Source: Euborellia annulipes
Taxonomy: Eukaryota; Arthropoda; Insecta; Dermaptera; Anisolabididae
Length of the DNA stretch: 64,000 nt
Assembly (NCBI GenBank): GCA_023213315.1
Contig: JAKCPI010013969.1
Coordinates: 28,044 to 92,043, forward strand
Reading direction: 5' to 3'
Positions within the stretch are counted from its first letter, which is position 1. Each line of letters starts with the position of its first letter. The notes under the pieces were generated by a model. That model was not told where the DNA came from and did no database searches. It saw only the letters and a list, made by a program, of their open reading frames with translations. Below are positions 1 through 13,440 of this stretch, piece after piece. Made by a program: the position numbers and the translations under genes.

Positions 1-605
1 GTGACCAATAGGGAATTCCGATGAAAACTTTTTAACATTTTAATTTAAAAATTAAAACATTAATTGAAAAATTAAAACATTAGTAGCTAATGGAATTTAG
101 CTAGCTAGTCGTTTTCAAATTCGAATGTCAAACGCCATCCAATTTATCGTTTAAAATAATATCACTTGTTAGATAGATGATTGATTGATTGATTGGCGCC
201 TCTAAAGTCGGGAGCCAGTGTCGCCTCTTATCCAATCATATCTGGCAAATATAATAATAATAGATAATTGTATTATAAATATTGACCTAAAATTCATGCC
301 AATGTCATTATTTGAATATTTTTTTAATAGACAAAATATTTAAATTTAATAAAGTACTTCAATTAATTTAATTTTTTTATCATATTTATTTGTCATTGTT
401 ATAGTTAAGGATGGGGGCATAGTTAAGTCAATTGATATCAAAATTTATTGTTTAAAGAAAATTTGTGATGTAAGTTTTTGATATATTGCGCCCCCCCCCC
501 AACCCCCCGGTCTCGAATCACGACTTCCCACAGAAAAGAAAGTTCTGGTTCAAATCCAGGATGTGCCATCAAACACTTATATCGCAAATTTTCTTAAAAC
601 GCTAT
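1..605. other. Intergenic, no gene seen
   Basis: AT-rich DNA with no credible coding frame. A poly-C tract near 490-506 is the only compositional feature. Confidence 0.6.
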
Positions 606-613
606 GTTGACTG

Positions 614-884
614 CAAGGGCGAATACAAGGGGGGGGGGGGTAAAGGGGGTAATTACCCCCCCCCCCCCGAGATTCGAAAAAATACCTTTTTTCGCAAAAA
701 AATTTATTTTTAATGTAAAATTTTTAAAATTAATACTTAAAAATTTGATGTGTATTTATATTCTGGCAAACAAGTATAGAATGCGCTTTTAAATTAGAGA
801 AATTAAAAAAAAAATAGTGTGCTGTGCGACGAGTCACACCAGATTACCCCCCCCCCCCGAGAAACACCTCTGGATCCGCCCTTG
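614..884. mobile_element. hAT-like MITE, G/C-tract type
   Basis: The termini are inverted: CAAGGGCGAATAC on the left and GGATCCGCCCTTG on the right. They are flanked by near-identical 8-mers, GTTGACTG (606-613) and ATTGACTG (885-892), as expected of a hAT insertion with one later change. Inside are a poly-G run, a poly-C run and, at 816-846, a piece resembling one arm of the family A palindrome (GTGTGCTGTGCGACGAGTCA). No transposase frame is seen. Confidence 0.6.
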
Positions 885-1109
885 ATTGACTGACTTGTGA
901 CTACAATCTATTTTGTATAGTGTTGTTTAAAAACACCAACTATTTCTCACTAAACTCTATGTAGTTTTAAGGACTAAAGGGAGAATAAATCACCAACCTT
1001 GATAGGACATAATCACATAATTTTATTTTACAAATAGACCTGCATTTTCAGTAAAAATTATTTTTTAATTTTTTTTTTACAAAGAATTTCTACTTTCTTC
1101 ATAAGATAT

Positions 1110-1481
1110 TAGGAACCGACCGAATATTCGGTTTCGGTTACGGTTTCGGCCAAAAATCATGGTTTCGGCCGTAGTTTCGGTTTCGGCCAAAAAGTGGCCG
1201 AAACCAGAGTCTGAAAAAATGGGATGAGACTCGCATGCAAAAAAAAAAAAGGTCAAATAATTTGCACTTGAGGGAGAAAAAAATTTAGTCTCCCTAAAAA
1301 AAAGGTAAAATGATTTTCACGGGAGGGAAAAAAAATTCAAAAAAAAAAAAAGGTAAAATGAAAAAAAATTTTTATAGGATATACAAGTTTCGGTTACGGT
1401 TTCGGCCGAAACTAAGGTTGAGGCCGAATATTCGGTTTCGGTTTCGGTTTCGGCTGAAAATCTTGTTTCGGTCGGACCCTA
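1110..1481 (-). mobile_element. hAT-type MITE, family B copy 1
   Basis: One of five copies of a roughly 350-405-bp element built from GGCCGAAAC-type words. The ends are TAGGAACCGACCGAATATTC and the inverse of TAGGGTCCGACCGAAAC. It is bounded by the perfect 8-bp duplication TAAGATAT (1102-1109 and 1482-1489). The TSD length and TAGGG-type terminus fit the hAT superfamily. It is non-coding and in the opposite orientation to the copies at 20610, 22098 and 58254. Confidence 0.88.
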
Positions 1482-1489
1482 TAAGATAT

Positions 1490-1905
1490 CTTTCTAATTA
1501 ATAAAAGAATTTGAATTTGATTTTCGGTTTAAATGTCGTTTATTTGTAAAAATTACAACGTTTCGGCCACTCATTCTTTGACCTTCTTCAGGTATAATTC
1601 AGCTAAGAGAATGTACTGTGACAATCTCAATTGAATTTATAAATTAAATTGTTTCATATGTCAATATAAGAATACAGCACCTATTAAAATAGAAAAATAT
1701 ACGCTCTTGCCTGAAAGAAGTCATGGCTGAATGTATTAATAACGAGAAGAAATAAGGCAGAGCAAATAAAGAAAAACTATTCTTCTTTTTCCGCTTTATT
1801 TAATACAAATATCAACGTTTCGGCCGATTCTTCAGGCCTTCATCAGGACAAGTGCTATGTTTGCCTTGGAAAAAGAATATTTTTTCTTTATTTGCTTTCG
1901 GCTAC
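1490..1905. repeat. Repeat carrying paired AACGTTTCGGCC motifs
   Basis: The motif AACGTTTCGG followed by a short spacer and CTTCAGG/CATCAGG occurs at about 1557-1592 and 1823-1850. A close match to the first lies at about 15228-15270. Between them, 1638-1745 is also present at 4461-4575 with a common stretch beginning TTTATAAATTAAATTGTTTC. This indicates a dispersed repeat of unknown class; no coding frame is seen. Confidence 0.45.
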
Positions 1906-1919
1906 CCTATTTCTCCTCA

Positions 1920-2190
1920 CTATTAATCATAGAGTAAGGTGGGGCAAAAGTCCTCAGTTTTTTTTTGGGGATTTTTTTTTCCCTTTTTTTAAAGATAAAA
2001 AAAAATAGGACCTCCCCTGGAAGGTGGTTTGGTGGTTTTTTAATTTTTTTTTGGTTTTTTTTGGGTTAGAATAGGGGGGGGGGGTTTTTAAAAAAAAATT
2101 TTTTGGGGTTTCCCCCGGGGGGGGGCCAAAAAAAAAAAAAATAAAAAAAGGTGGGTTGGGGTTTTTTTTTTTTTTGTATATGCTTTTTAT
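1920..2190. repeat. Homopolymer-rich low-complexity tract
   Basis: Long runs of T, G, C and A follow one another with little other sequence. The reading frames here are low-complexity artefacts. This could be an expanded simple repeat or poor-quality consensus. Confidence 0.5.
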
Positions 2191-4934
2191 TCTTTAATCT
2201 CTTAGGAAAGTTTTTGCCATAGATGAGTGATTTATTCTTACAAAAATTCCCATCAGAAGAATTAATTTTTGGAATCAAATCAACTCAGATAAATAATTAA
2301 CTTTTTCCGCTACCGTTGGACAAAAATTCTGATTTTTTATAATCAATGATTAATCTTAAAAAATCTTGCTATTTCCTGAAACTTGTCCTGTTCGAAATTT
2401 TCCATTCTCTTTATATAAAAAATATTTTCAAGTGTTCTAAGCACCTCTTGATTCTTGTTTGTATAGTTTGCTTTTGTGTATGTGTGAATGTGTATATTTA
2501 TGAATATAAATTCAAGTCTACGTGTTCGTGTGTGGGTGGAGTCGGGTCTTTTCTCCATAGTCGAGTGAAGGCGAACGTTGCTGACATTCTTTCTATACAG
2601 ACTCACGTCAGACGTCTGGAAGAGGAAGAAAAATGTCCAGCATTCATAACATAATACATTAGTTACAGGTTGCTTAGTCGCTTCTAATTAAATCTTATTG
2701 GAATTCCAATTACTGTAGTTTACAAATAATTATTAATATTAAATATTCTTTTAGAATAAATTTTTGGCAAATCACTTTTTATTAAGAACAGTGATAATTT
2801 CACCGGATATTTCCCCTGAAATAAACCTCAAGGTTAGATTAGATGCTTATGAATTACTCGATCAAATAATCATCTATATTAATAAATCAAAAATTTTTCC
2901 TGTATACAAAATTAATCAAAATTTATAAAATTAGCTTTGTGCTATTTCAAGCTCATAATTTAGAAAAAGAGCATGTCTAAAATAGTTTATTTAATTTTAA
3001 TCAAAATCAAATTTAATTTGAATATTCTGCCGACCCCGCATCGCGGGAATGGGGAGAGGACAGATGAAGAAATTTAATTTGAATATTCAAAAATTTATTT
3101 TATAATCTATTTTTATAGACTCTTCATTCATTTATAAGGAAGATATTTCATTATTTTAGAATTTAAAGTCTATTCATAAATAATTTTTCTATTATGAATT
3201 CGTAATTTTCTCCTAGTGTGAAAAAACTGATTACCGTATTTTCTTTTAATGCCTCTTTTAATCTTTATAATTTTTTTTTTAAATTATACATTCATAAAAA
3301 ATATTAGATTTATTCTCTTTGCAAAATATGTATAAATTAGAAAGATTAACGCATGCATTATTTTATGAAATAAACCTTTTTATACATTTCTCATTTGAAT
3401 TTTTAATTTAAGCATAATTTTATTAATCTAGTATTTTTTTTTTTTTTTTAAATAATTTATTAATGATAAATCATTAAGTCATTATAATTTTTATCAAGAA
3501 AAACAAGGCGATATACCCGCTGGGCTATACAACATTTTTTTAACTAAAAACATTTTTTGCTTATTATTTCATTTAAGAGTATATAATAATATCCTTTAGA
3601 AAAAAAAATGAATTATCTTTGGAAATGTTGCAGCAAATTAACACTTCCTTTCTACTATCTGAAAGAATTATTCCAGTTGAAAAATAAATAACACACACGA
3701 TTATAAAAAAGAAGTGACGCGATGATTATTTGAATGATTCGCGGTTTTCAAAGTCAACGAACAATGAAATGAAACTTGAAACAGTCCGTCTAGGCCCAAG
3801 GTGAAGGCCAGAGAACAAGACAAGACTGCTATAGAGAATACCCAGGCTTGAAACCCCTTGTGAGATGACATCATCGTAAATGCGCGGGTTTTGCGGGTCC
3901 CCGACCTGTAAATAGCCTTGACGGTGCCTCACGCACCTGGTTGAGAAAAAAAAAACCTTTAGATAATGAAAAATTAGGTTGTATTCTATCAAAAAATCTC
4001 CTCAACCAGAAAACAAAAATTCTTACTCTTGGGCTTGAATTCTTGGAATAAACCTGATACATTTCATTCCCATGAAGTATTTAATTAAACCTCTCTTTAG
4101 TAAATTTCATAAATAGACAGTAAATGGGTATGAAATTAGCTTTAGTTAGAGATCTATTTTATGAGTTGAAAATAATTGTTTGCCAAACAGGCTGACAAAA
4201 TTTTACTGTATTCTGTTGCTTGGGACCCCCTGTGTTCGCTTCCCGATCCAAGCGAGAAAAATGTATTTCAAACGAATTGACTACCAATCATTTGCAATAA
4301 ATAGGCCTTAGATGCTGAAGAAGACCTTAAAACAAATAAAAAAATCTACTGATATATATTATATTGTATATTATTAACAAAACTAGTGATGAATAAATCT
4401 GTTAATCAATTAAATAATTTTTTTACAAAGAATTTATTTCGTCTTTCTCCATCAGACATCTTTATAAATTAAATTGTTTCATATGTCAATATAAGAATAC
4501 AGCATTCTACTAAAAACTAGAAAAAGTCGCTCTCGCAAGGAGTAATGGCTGAATGTATAATTAATAACGAGCTTTAACATAAAAAAAATTATTTTCATGT
4601 GAAATAAAACCATTTTTTTGAAATGTATAACTTTTTTTTTGAAAAGTGATACATATCTGTTTATGAATTTATATTACGTTTCTTAAATTAACTACAAAAG
4701 TCTTTATATTTATAAAAAAATCCTCTCTGTCCTCCTGCCATTCTTCTAAGATATTATTTAATAATCTTTACCACTAAATTTTTTTATACTACTTTATTAT
4801 TTTTTAAAAGAGCGTTTTAAAATCCTTAAATAGAAAGAGGTTTAATTTTGTAGTAATCCAAAAAGGGAATAGCGCAACTCTATCAACAAAGTTCTGAGAC
4901 CTTTCAATTAATAAAACAATACTAAACAAATTTT
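2191..4934. other. Intergenic, no gene seen
   Basis: AT-rich. Short frames near 2343-2654 and 3726-4062 match no family I recognise and lack splice or codon support. A second copy of the 1638-1745 repeat lies at 4461-4575. Confidence 0.5.
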
Positions 4935-4949
4935 TTAACTTTGCCCATC

Positions 4950-5340
<391 letters not shown>

Positions 5341-5344
5341 GCTT

Positions 5345-5535
5345 TTGGTAAACATCGGACCATTAGGGGGGGGCTCTAGGGGGGGGGGACAAAATTTTTT
5401 TTCTTACATAACCTATAATTTTTTTTATATATTTAGAAACTAGACTTCCTCCCGAGTAAAATGATATATAATATGTATAACATCGGACCATCAGGGGGGC
5501 TCTAGGGGGGGGGACAAATATTTTTTTCTTGAGTA
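5345..5535. repeat. Diverged tandem duplication
   Basis: Two units begin AACATCGGACCAT, run through a G-rich tract and GGGGGGACAAA, and end in a T-run (about 5351-5410 and 5480-5535). They are direct repeats of unknown origin. Confidence 0.55.
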
Positions 5536-6256
5536 GTGGGTGGGCAAAGTTGTGCGCTCGGCTTAGTCCGACCCTTTATTTATAATAGATTTAGTAGTTC
5601 TAAACATTTTTTTGCTCTTCTATCTTTGCTCTATCCAGAATTTAATGTATTTCTCAAATCAGGATTATCTTTTTCACCTGGATTATCTCTTTCAAAGATG
5701 ACATCGTCTTTTTCTTAGATATTAACCTTGCTCTGTTTATCCTTCTCTTAGAGAAAGCCTAAAATGGCTGAACAAACAGAACAAGTATTTACTTAAGGAG
5801 ATAGTTGGTTTAAAAAAATACTCTTTTTTTTATTTTATCATGATTAAACAGGATTAATCTATCACTTATATGCAAATTGATTTAATTTTTTATAATATTG
5901 TTTAAAAAATAAAATAAATTATCATCACTATATAAAATTTTTTATATTTTCTAATTTTACAAATGTTAATTACATTTTTTTGTATGTTAATTTGTTTGTG
6001 AGTCCCCTCTCAACCCTGGGTCTCTATCTGGATGGTTCTTTTTTGATAACTTTTCGGCATCTGACAATTTTTTAACGAACTGACTCTAGGGCAAACTTTA
6101 TCTGTTGATTATAAAATTATTGATGTTATTCATTCAAATAAATATACATTAGTCAATTTTTAATGAAAAAAAATATAGCTAAATATTTTTTGAGATCTAT
6201 ATATTTTAAAAGTATTCAAAATACCCCGATTCGGACTAAACAAGTCATAGATATAT
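5536..6256. other. Intergenic, no gene seen
   Basis: AT-rich, no supported gene. A fragment reading CTTTTCGGCATCTGACA near 6048 resembles the SINE tail on the minus strand. Confidence 0.4.
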
Positions 6257-6372
6257 TTAACAAGACTGTGAATATTTTTTATTGGGGAGGAAAGGCCGAG
6301 ATCCTGGGTTCGATTCCCGGGGGCCATGGGATGTTTGGCCTCACCAATAAAAAACACTCACAGTCTTGTTAA
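6257..6372. mobile_element. Short inverted-repeat element carrying a tRNA T-arm
   Basis: Perfect 14-bp termini TTAACAAGACTGTG (6257-6270) and CACAGTCTTGTTAA (6359-6372) continue inward as an imperfect inverted repeat. At the centre is GGGTTCGATTCCCGG (about 6307-6321), a perfect RNA polymerase III B-box/T-arm. No convincing A-box is seen, so this is not a tRNA gene. It may be a foldback element that captured a tRNA 3' half, or a deleted tRNA-derived repeat. Confidence 0.6.
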
Positions 6373-8590
6373 AAAAAATATATATATTTTTTGAATCAGC
6401 ACTTCATCCAAAAATAATACGAGGGAAATATCTATTAGCACCTTCTTATCTTATTTACCTCAAAAATGATAATCTTAGTTCTTCTAGTTCTAGTTATTTG
6501 AATGAAATTTTTCACTTCCTCTGATCAAAAAATTCACTGTTGCACAGCAATTCTGATAAAAATCTTGAGAATTTATTTATTGCCTTTACGCTTCTTGCAT
6601 TAAAAATATTCATAAAGTAATTACAAAAACCCTTAATTACCAAACGGGTTATTGAATTTTTTTTCTTTTTCCTTTTATACTTCCTAAAAAGATAAAATGA
6701 TTCAGATTGATGCTCTCTCCTCCTACATTTAACAACGAGCTCATTTCATTTGGCTTGTTTTTCACTTTAAAACATTAACAAATCTAAATTAATGAATTAA
6801 TTGAAGATTATCAATGCAGTTATTTATTTTATACCATCATTAAGTTGAGATTTAATTTGTTAAGTTTAAAAAAGAGTTAATTAAAATTGTAACTTAAAAT
6901 TCTTTTAAAATGAATTCTTTAATTTTTATAAAACATTGATTTACATTAATTTTTATTTTAACGGGAGTCTAATTAAAAAGAAGCTTTTACTAGCAGATTT
7001 ATGAAAGAAGCTATGATTATAATTTTTTTTTTTTTTTTACTTTATTTTAAATGCATGAACGTTAATTATTATATTATAATTTTTAAAATTTTTATTTTAC
7101 ATATTTCAATAATAAAAAAAAGCCTAAAAAATACCTTGTAAAAGGAGGGATAGGTGTACTTTCAAATTACTTATTTATAAATTTCAAATTTCTATCCTGT
7201 TTTGTTTTGTTTTTTGCTTAAAAAATTTGGAGATTTATTTTAGATTAAAAAAAAACTTCTAAAGTTAACTTTTTTGGAAAATAATAATTTCCATGACATA
7301 TAATTAATAATTATTATTAATTATATTTTGCTAAAAATACACCTAAACAATTTAATTTTTTTTCTATATCTGATATAGGCCTAAAGGCAGGCTCACCATT
7401 CAATTAAATTTCTTCTTTAATGTTTATCTAAGGAATGTGCGTCTGTCTGTGAGTCATCTTTGGGAACCATTAATATAAGTAAAAAGCATTTAGATCCGCC
7501 AACGTTTGCTGGATAACCTGACGAAGGCAGGCGGATAACTTGAAATTCGACGCCCACATGACAAAATCCTACAAGAAAATAACTCTATATATATATATAT
7601 TAATTTGGCCATCCGTCACGCCTCTTCACTTTAAAAAGAAAAAAAAAACTTTCCTTATGATGGATGAGTTCCATTAAAATTACTAATCTTAAATAACCTA
7701 AGGCTTTTAATGATAAATTTTTCCTTTCAAAAATCATCACTTTCAATTATCTATTATATTTTATTTATTTATTTTTTTTATCTTTTGTAAGTACTTTTGA
7801 TTTTATGGTCGCAGAAATCGAAATTGGTAATTTTTTTAATTATATCTTATTTTAGTAACTTTGAAAAAGAAAAAAAATTAATTCAGAGACCTGGAAGGAA
7901 GATAGGCAACCCTAAATATGACTTGACTACTCATTTATGAGTGTCTATGATAAGGCGGGGAAGCCTATTGCCTTAAATTCCTTATACTAATCTTAGATAC
8001 CGAGACCTTGATTCAAATGAAAATTCCCATCTTAAGATCCACTTAAAAAAATCGTCAGAGAAGTTTCTAATTAGACTAATGATATCTATCGGCCTATTTT
8101 CACAAGCTTCTTTCTTATAGTTATCAATTCGAATTGCTTAATAGGCTACAATGATCCTCTTGATCTCTTTCAAGACTCAAACTAAAACATCTAATTTATT
8201 TTTCAATATTTTTTTACTTTTTTATTAACCCTTCACCCCGCATTTGCGGGTCAGCCCTGCATTATTTAATTAAAAAATTTTTAAATTATATGATATTTTA
8301 TACAATTTTTTTTTTTTTTGTCTTATTAAACTAAATCATTTAAACCAAGAACAACGGTATCTGGTAGTTTCTTTCTTGGACACGGATAGTATGTATTTAT
8401 AATAAAAAAATTAAAATTAAAATTTTTTTGATAATTTATTAGTTCTTGACAGATGCATATACTGTTTCGGCCCAACTCAACAGCCATTTTCAGAACATAA
8501 AACATCCACACATAATATTTGAATAGCAATAATCAATAAATGTCTAAAAACTGCGTATAACAATAAGATAGTTTTTTTTTTTTTTTTTAA
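6373..8590. other. Intergenic, no gene seen
   Basis: AT-rich with simple runs (ATATAT near 7587). No coding frame, RNA gene or element with clear ends was identified. Confidence 0.5.
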
Positions 8591-8713
8591 ACATTCACAC
8601 TTTTTCTCATTCACACTCACATTCACACAGTCTTTTCGGCAACTTAGGCCATATAAGACTTTTGACGATAACCGTTGTGATTAATATATATATTGTGGGT
8701 CCAGGCATTCTTA
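8591..8713 (-). mobile_element. tRNA-derived SINE, family D, 3' fragment
   Basis: On the minus strand this reads from the middle of family D (CCTGGACCCACAATATA), through the CCGAAAAGACTGTGTGAATG tail, to the terminal AGTGTGAATG and poly-A/T. The tRNA-like head is missing, so it is a 5'-truncated copy. Confidence 0.7.
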
Positions 8714-9958
8714 TAAGATAGTTGTAGTATGATAATTTACATATAGAGGCAATAATTGTTAAAAAAATTTTAAAGCCAAACTTGAGATATAAAATTAGAA
8801 CACGAATTTGATATTGACTTTGTTCTGCACTGCATCCACTCTCTTTCAATTTAGAAATCATTTAATATATTCTATTTGTTTTTTGTAAATTTTTTTTTGT
8901 TGGGGGACAGCACTTGTCCTGGGACATGATCTATATAATACTCTTGTTTCTTGGGGCCATCCATTCGAGATTTAACAACTTTTTTTTCTAAACAACGATA
9001 AGCCAACAAACATCTCTCGGAGCATTTTGATATAAATATTCCATCTTTTATGCAAAGCAAGCTTGACACTTGAAATGAATTACTATATTGCTCACAATGT
9101 TCTTTAAAAATTAGGTAGACAATTTTTATATGAGTCTCTTTCCATTTTTTATAGTTTTTGTTCAAGTATTTTGACTGTGAATAAGTAAATTAAATTGCCA
9201 AGTATGATATTTCCCCCCACAAAAAAAAAAAAACGTTTTATTTTTATTATTACTTTTGATTAATTTTTCTTCTATTAAAGTTCAAATTTAAAAAAACCAG
9301 TGATTTTTATAATAAATAAATACATTTTTTATTCAACATTTTATTTTTTACACCATTCATTAAAAGCAAAGTAGTTCTGTTTTGATTGCGACAGAGATTT
9401 ATTATAATACATTCTTTGCTGGGTAAACATATTTTAATTTGAAAAATATTCATTACGTTCTCTCTCGCCCCAAGCAATAAATCTTCTCCCATATCATGGT
9501 TCTTTCAATATACAAAAGACCTGCGAACCTGATCTTACCTAAGGGTTCATTATCTGAATGAGAGTGGTGTGAATTTTTCCGTCGAGTGTCGTCGTCGTTG
9601 ACGACGAAAACTCTCTTCTCTGTTGAGAGCCCCATAAGCACAACAGCAATACACTCTTAAGTGAATGGATTCATGCGACTTGGGATAATGATTATAACTT
9701 AAAAGGGAGACAGAAATCTCCCTGAACATGTTCTTACTGAAAGCAATCAACTCTTTGGGGAGAAAGAGAGGTCATTGGAACTATAAACAAGTCAAAGATT
9801 TTTAATCTTTTCCATCTCCACCTCAATAAGAAAAAAAAATAAGAGAAAGTAATATAATGATTGAGCTTCAATGTAAAATAACTATTTGGAAAAAAATAAA
9901 ATAATTTTAGCCGAAAGTCGTATATTGAAATTCCTCAAGAGGGGTAGGACATGGTTAA
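8714..9958. other. Intergenic, no gene recognised
   Basis: Minus-strand frames of 60-97 codons occur at 8872-9165, 9307-9492 and 9453-9750 but match nothing I know and show no splice context. A short perfect inverted repeat, CGTCGTCGT/ACGACGACG, lies at about 9589-9607. Confidence 0.45.
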
Positions 9959-10259
9959 TTAGCTTAATATAAAATTTGAGTAACATACCGAGAGATTATT
10001 CATTTTAAAGTTGTTTTGTTAAGCCACATTTTTTGATATTTCACCTGAAATTCATTATATTTATTGTAAAAAAAATACTAAATTCCAAGATCAATTCCTA
10101 TTAAAATGACCTATTAAAAAAGTCGATTCCTTATTAGCTTGAATTTTAGTTTTTTTTTCACAATAAATTTAATTCAAGTGAAATATCAAAAAATTTGGAT
10201 TAACAAAATAACTCAAAAATAAATAATCTCTCCTAACTCAAATTTTATATTTAAGCTAA
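9959..10259. mobile_element. Foldback element with long imperfect arms
   Basis: Each arm is about 130 bp and the two are inverted copies with scattered differences. The left arm starts TTAGCTTAATATAAAATTTG and the right arm ends in the complement of TTAGCTTAAATATAAAATTT. Both carry TTTTTTGATATTTCAC in matching positions. The short centre has no coding frame. Clear target duplications were not found. Confidence 0.7.
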
Positions 10260-12923
10260 GTATCCAAGTTCAAAGCGTCTTGAAAAATTTCACTAAAATC
10301 AACTTAAGTTAACTTGATCGATTTTGAAACATATCATCCAGTCTGAGTTGTGCCATTTCCAATCTGTAACAATAAATCGAAAGAAAACCATTAGATAAAA
10401 CTAGGCTACTCTTTAATGCTTCATGAAGTATAGATATACAAATTTTTTTATAAACTAATTTTACATAAGATGATTAAGGAATTCATGAACGATAATTAAG
10501 TGTCAGAGATGATTAAAAGGTTTGGCTTGCAAATTTAGATGTCAAGATAATTTTCATTCACTTTAATCCTTTAAAGTTTAAACAATAATTAACAACTGTA
10601 CTATTCAATTATTTATATTCTCCTGTTGGCCAAGAAATTTCAAATCTTCAGTAGACTTACTTTTAAATGTAACACTACAAACAAGCTGAATTCGTCGATC
10701 TATAGGTCAATCTTAAAATTTGATATTCTATCAGAGGCGAAAAATTTTCAGACCTTGAATATCTTATTCACACTCTTATTATTTTGCAAATATTGCATAA
10801 TTCAATTGAATTCATTATGTCTTAAGAAAAAATAATAAAAATTAATTAAGAGAAAAAGTTTTATTTGATTTTCAACAATAAATGCACTTTTGGGATGAAA
10901 AGAAAATTGATCTGAATAATAAATGGTTCGATAAGCACTTGGGAAGTGACTAATTGATTAATCAAATATTTACAAAATGGAATCCACGAATTATTGGCTT
11001 TTTCCCACTCCATTCTTTCATTCATTATATCAGTCTTTAATATTGAATAATATATCCTAAATTGATTTAATTTTGTTGACAGAGACCACGAGCTATCTGA
11101 ACTAAGATTTCCATTTTTCTACTTTATACTAGCTTTATACTTTACTCCACTCCCATGGCTTGCTTCCTCTTTCAGTTGCTTCTTTGTTAGGCCATTCCTA
11201 CATTTTTTTCCATGTTTTATTTCAATCAAAATATAATATTTTTCCTGCTATCATGATTAATTAACTATCCTAAAATCGAAATAATTAGAATGCCGTAAAA
11301 CTTAATAATAAATAATTAGTTTAAAATTATTGAATTTAGCAGTAATAGGAAAATGAATTCAATAAAAAACTTAATTGTTCATTTTTCAATTTTACGGAAA
11401 CATAGGCTACTGAAAAACTTTTTCTTGCATGCCTCCCTACCCGGCCACTATACATACATGATTTGTATGACGTCATGTCAAAAGAATTATTTTTGTGAAA
11501 ATATTTTCACTTATTACAAAAAAAAAGAGAAAGTAAAAGTGATCACATTAAGAAATTTTCCCTAAAGTAAATTTATTTATTTTTTTATTTATTTCATTTA
11601 GCTATTATTTTAGTTATTCCGAAACTTAGATAAAACAAAATATAGCAGAAATGCAAAAATTTTACAACCTAAACAACGTTTTATACTTTGTAGATTAGAT
11701 TATATGTTATTTTGGATATAAAGTTAATCTTTAACCGGAAATTATTTCCCCGCTTTGAAATCAGTGTTTTATCAGTGTAGGCCTATTTCTTAAAAAAATC
11801 ACTGTTTTACAAACTTCATTAACAAATCTTTTTTAATCTATGAAAAATTGGAATCTCTTTCATAAACAAATTTAAACTCGGGTGAGTGACTCCGAAAAAA
11901 CCATCGAAGTTTAAGATGCATTCTGCAAATCCCTACCTAAATGGCTTCTGCAGCTGAAAGGGCAAATTCTAATATTATTTATTGATTATTATAAATAGTA
12001 GATATTCAAAATTTATCTTTATAAATGTTTGCTCTAGGATTTACTAGTTAATAATACGCATTGTGTATAGATAAAAGTATTAGTAAAGATTATATTTAAA
12101 AAAATGTCTCAAAATAAAAAAAATTATCTGTAAACAGATATTGAAAGATGAAACATGTAAAATACATCTGACATTGGTAACAATTGAATCCTAATCTAAA
12201 TAGAGGAAAATTTTTAATATCTATTATTAATTAATTTTTCCTACATATTCTCATTATTATCTAGAAATATCTCGAAAGAATCTTTTTTAATTAAAACCGA
12301 GACAAATAATTTATAGAATTAAAAAATCGAGACTCTCATATTTCCAAAGAAACATTTGCGGGATCGGAGTCTCGCTTGCATTAAATAAAAATTATTCAAC
12401 ATCCAGATATAGAAAAGTGGGAAATGTGATGTTAATCACACCAAAATCATCATTCAATTCTCTATTTTAATGTTAAAAAAAAGAGTTTAATTTTTGACCT
12501 AGTTTGTAAACAAACCAACGATAAGAAAAGATTGATCGTTTATAATATCATTATAGGAATCTGGGTAGAAATGCAAATGACTAAAAAATTTCCACTTGAT
12601 AATGGAATCTTTTTTCAATCAAGCATCCATTCGTCCATAAGCAACCATCTTCATCTAATGGATGACTAATATGCAAATATTAATATTCGTCTAACGTCCT
12701 AAGGAAAAAGTGATGTAATCTTTCTTAAACAAACGAGTCGTTGTCGAGGTCAAATTTTCTGACCGGAATTTTTATTTATAAATTCTTACCAAATAAAATA
12801 AGTCTTTTCAAAAAAGAAACGTTCACTTGTGCTGACATCAATCCCCCCGCTTCCCCTTGAAAAATTTTTGAGAAAAATATCTTTTAACAATTGATTGACA
12901 CGGGCCCTCCAAAAATTCATTTT
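10260..12923. other. Intergenic, no gene seen
   Basis: AT-rich. Small frames at 10626-10835 and 11353-11565 are unsupported. No RNA gene or bounded repeat was recognised. Confidence 0.5.
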
Positions 12924-13064
12924 TACTTTCTCTTACCTCTATATATGTTAATATATATAGAGAGAGAAAGTATTGCGATCATGTCAAAAATTCGATGTCG
13001 AGATTTTGATGGATATACATGTTTTGAGGTCCCCTGAGTCCAAAAAAGTGGGTCCCGCAAATTG

Positions 13065-13103
<39 letters not shown>

Positions 13104-13440
13104 TCTGTGTGTGTGGACAGATTTTTAGCATGAAGGAGTTGAGCTAGCGGATTGAAATTTTATATTTAACTTAGGTACCTTTGAAGAATCTCAAAATAAG
13201 CTTTTGAACAAAATCGGCCAAAAAGTACTAGTACTTTACTGATGTACTTTTTCAGTTTTTTTTCGATTTTCTCAAAATTCCCTCCAAGGATTTTTTTTAA
13301 AATTCATAAATGAACTATTTTTTAGATGCTCTTTAAAATGTATATTCTCATTTTGCCGTTGAAATCTTCTGAAGACCACTTTACTCTTGTTCTTCATAGG
13401 AAAGATAGAAATGGTTGCCATGGTAACGGAATTTAAATCT
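12924..13440 (+). mobile_element. Family A element, partial copy
   Basis: Starts with ACTTTCTCTTACC and the TA-rich hairpin. It continues through GACATGTCAAAAATTCGATG-like sequence, TTTTGAGGTCCCCTGAGTCC, a GT microsatellite (about 13069-13115), AAAAGTACTAGTACTTTACT and TTGCCATGGTAAC. The far palindrome is not contiguous here; a palindrome lies about 430 bp downstream at 13874. It is non-coding. Confidence 0.75.

Noticed and set aside
8872..9165. 97-codon minus-strand frame as a small gene
   Set aside because: No recognisable domain, AT-driven Lys/Tyr/Ile composition, no supporting exon structure.
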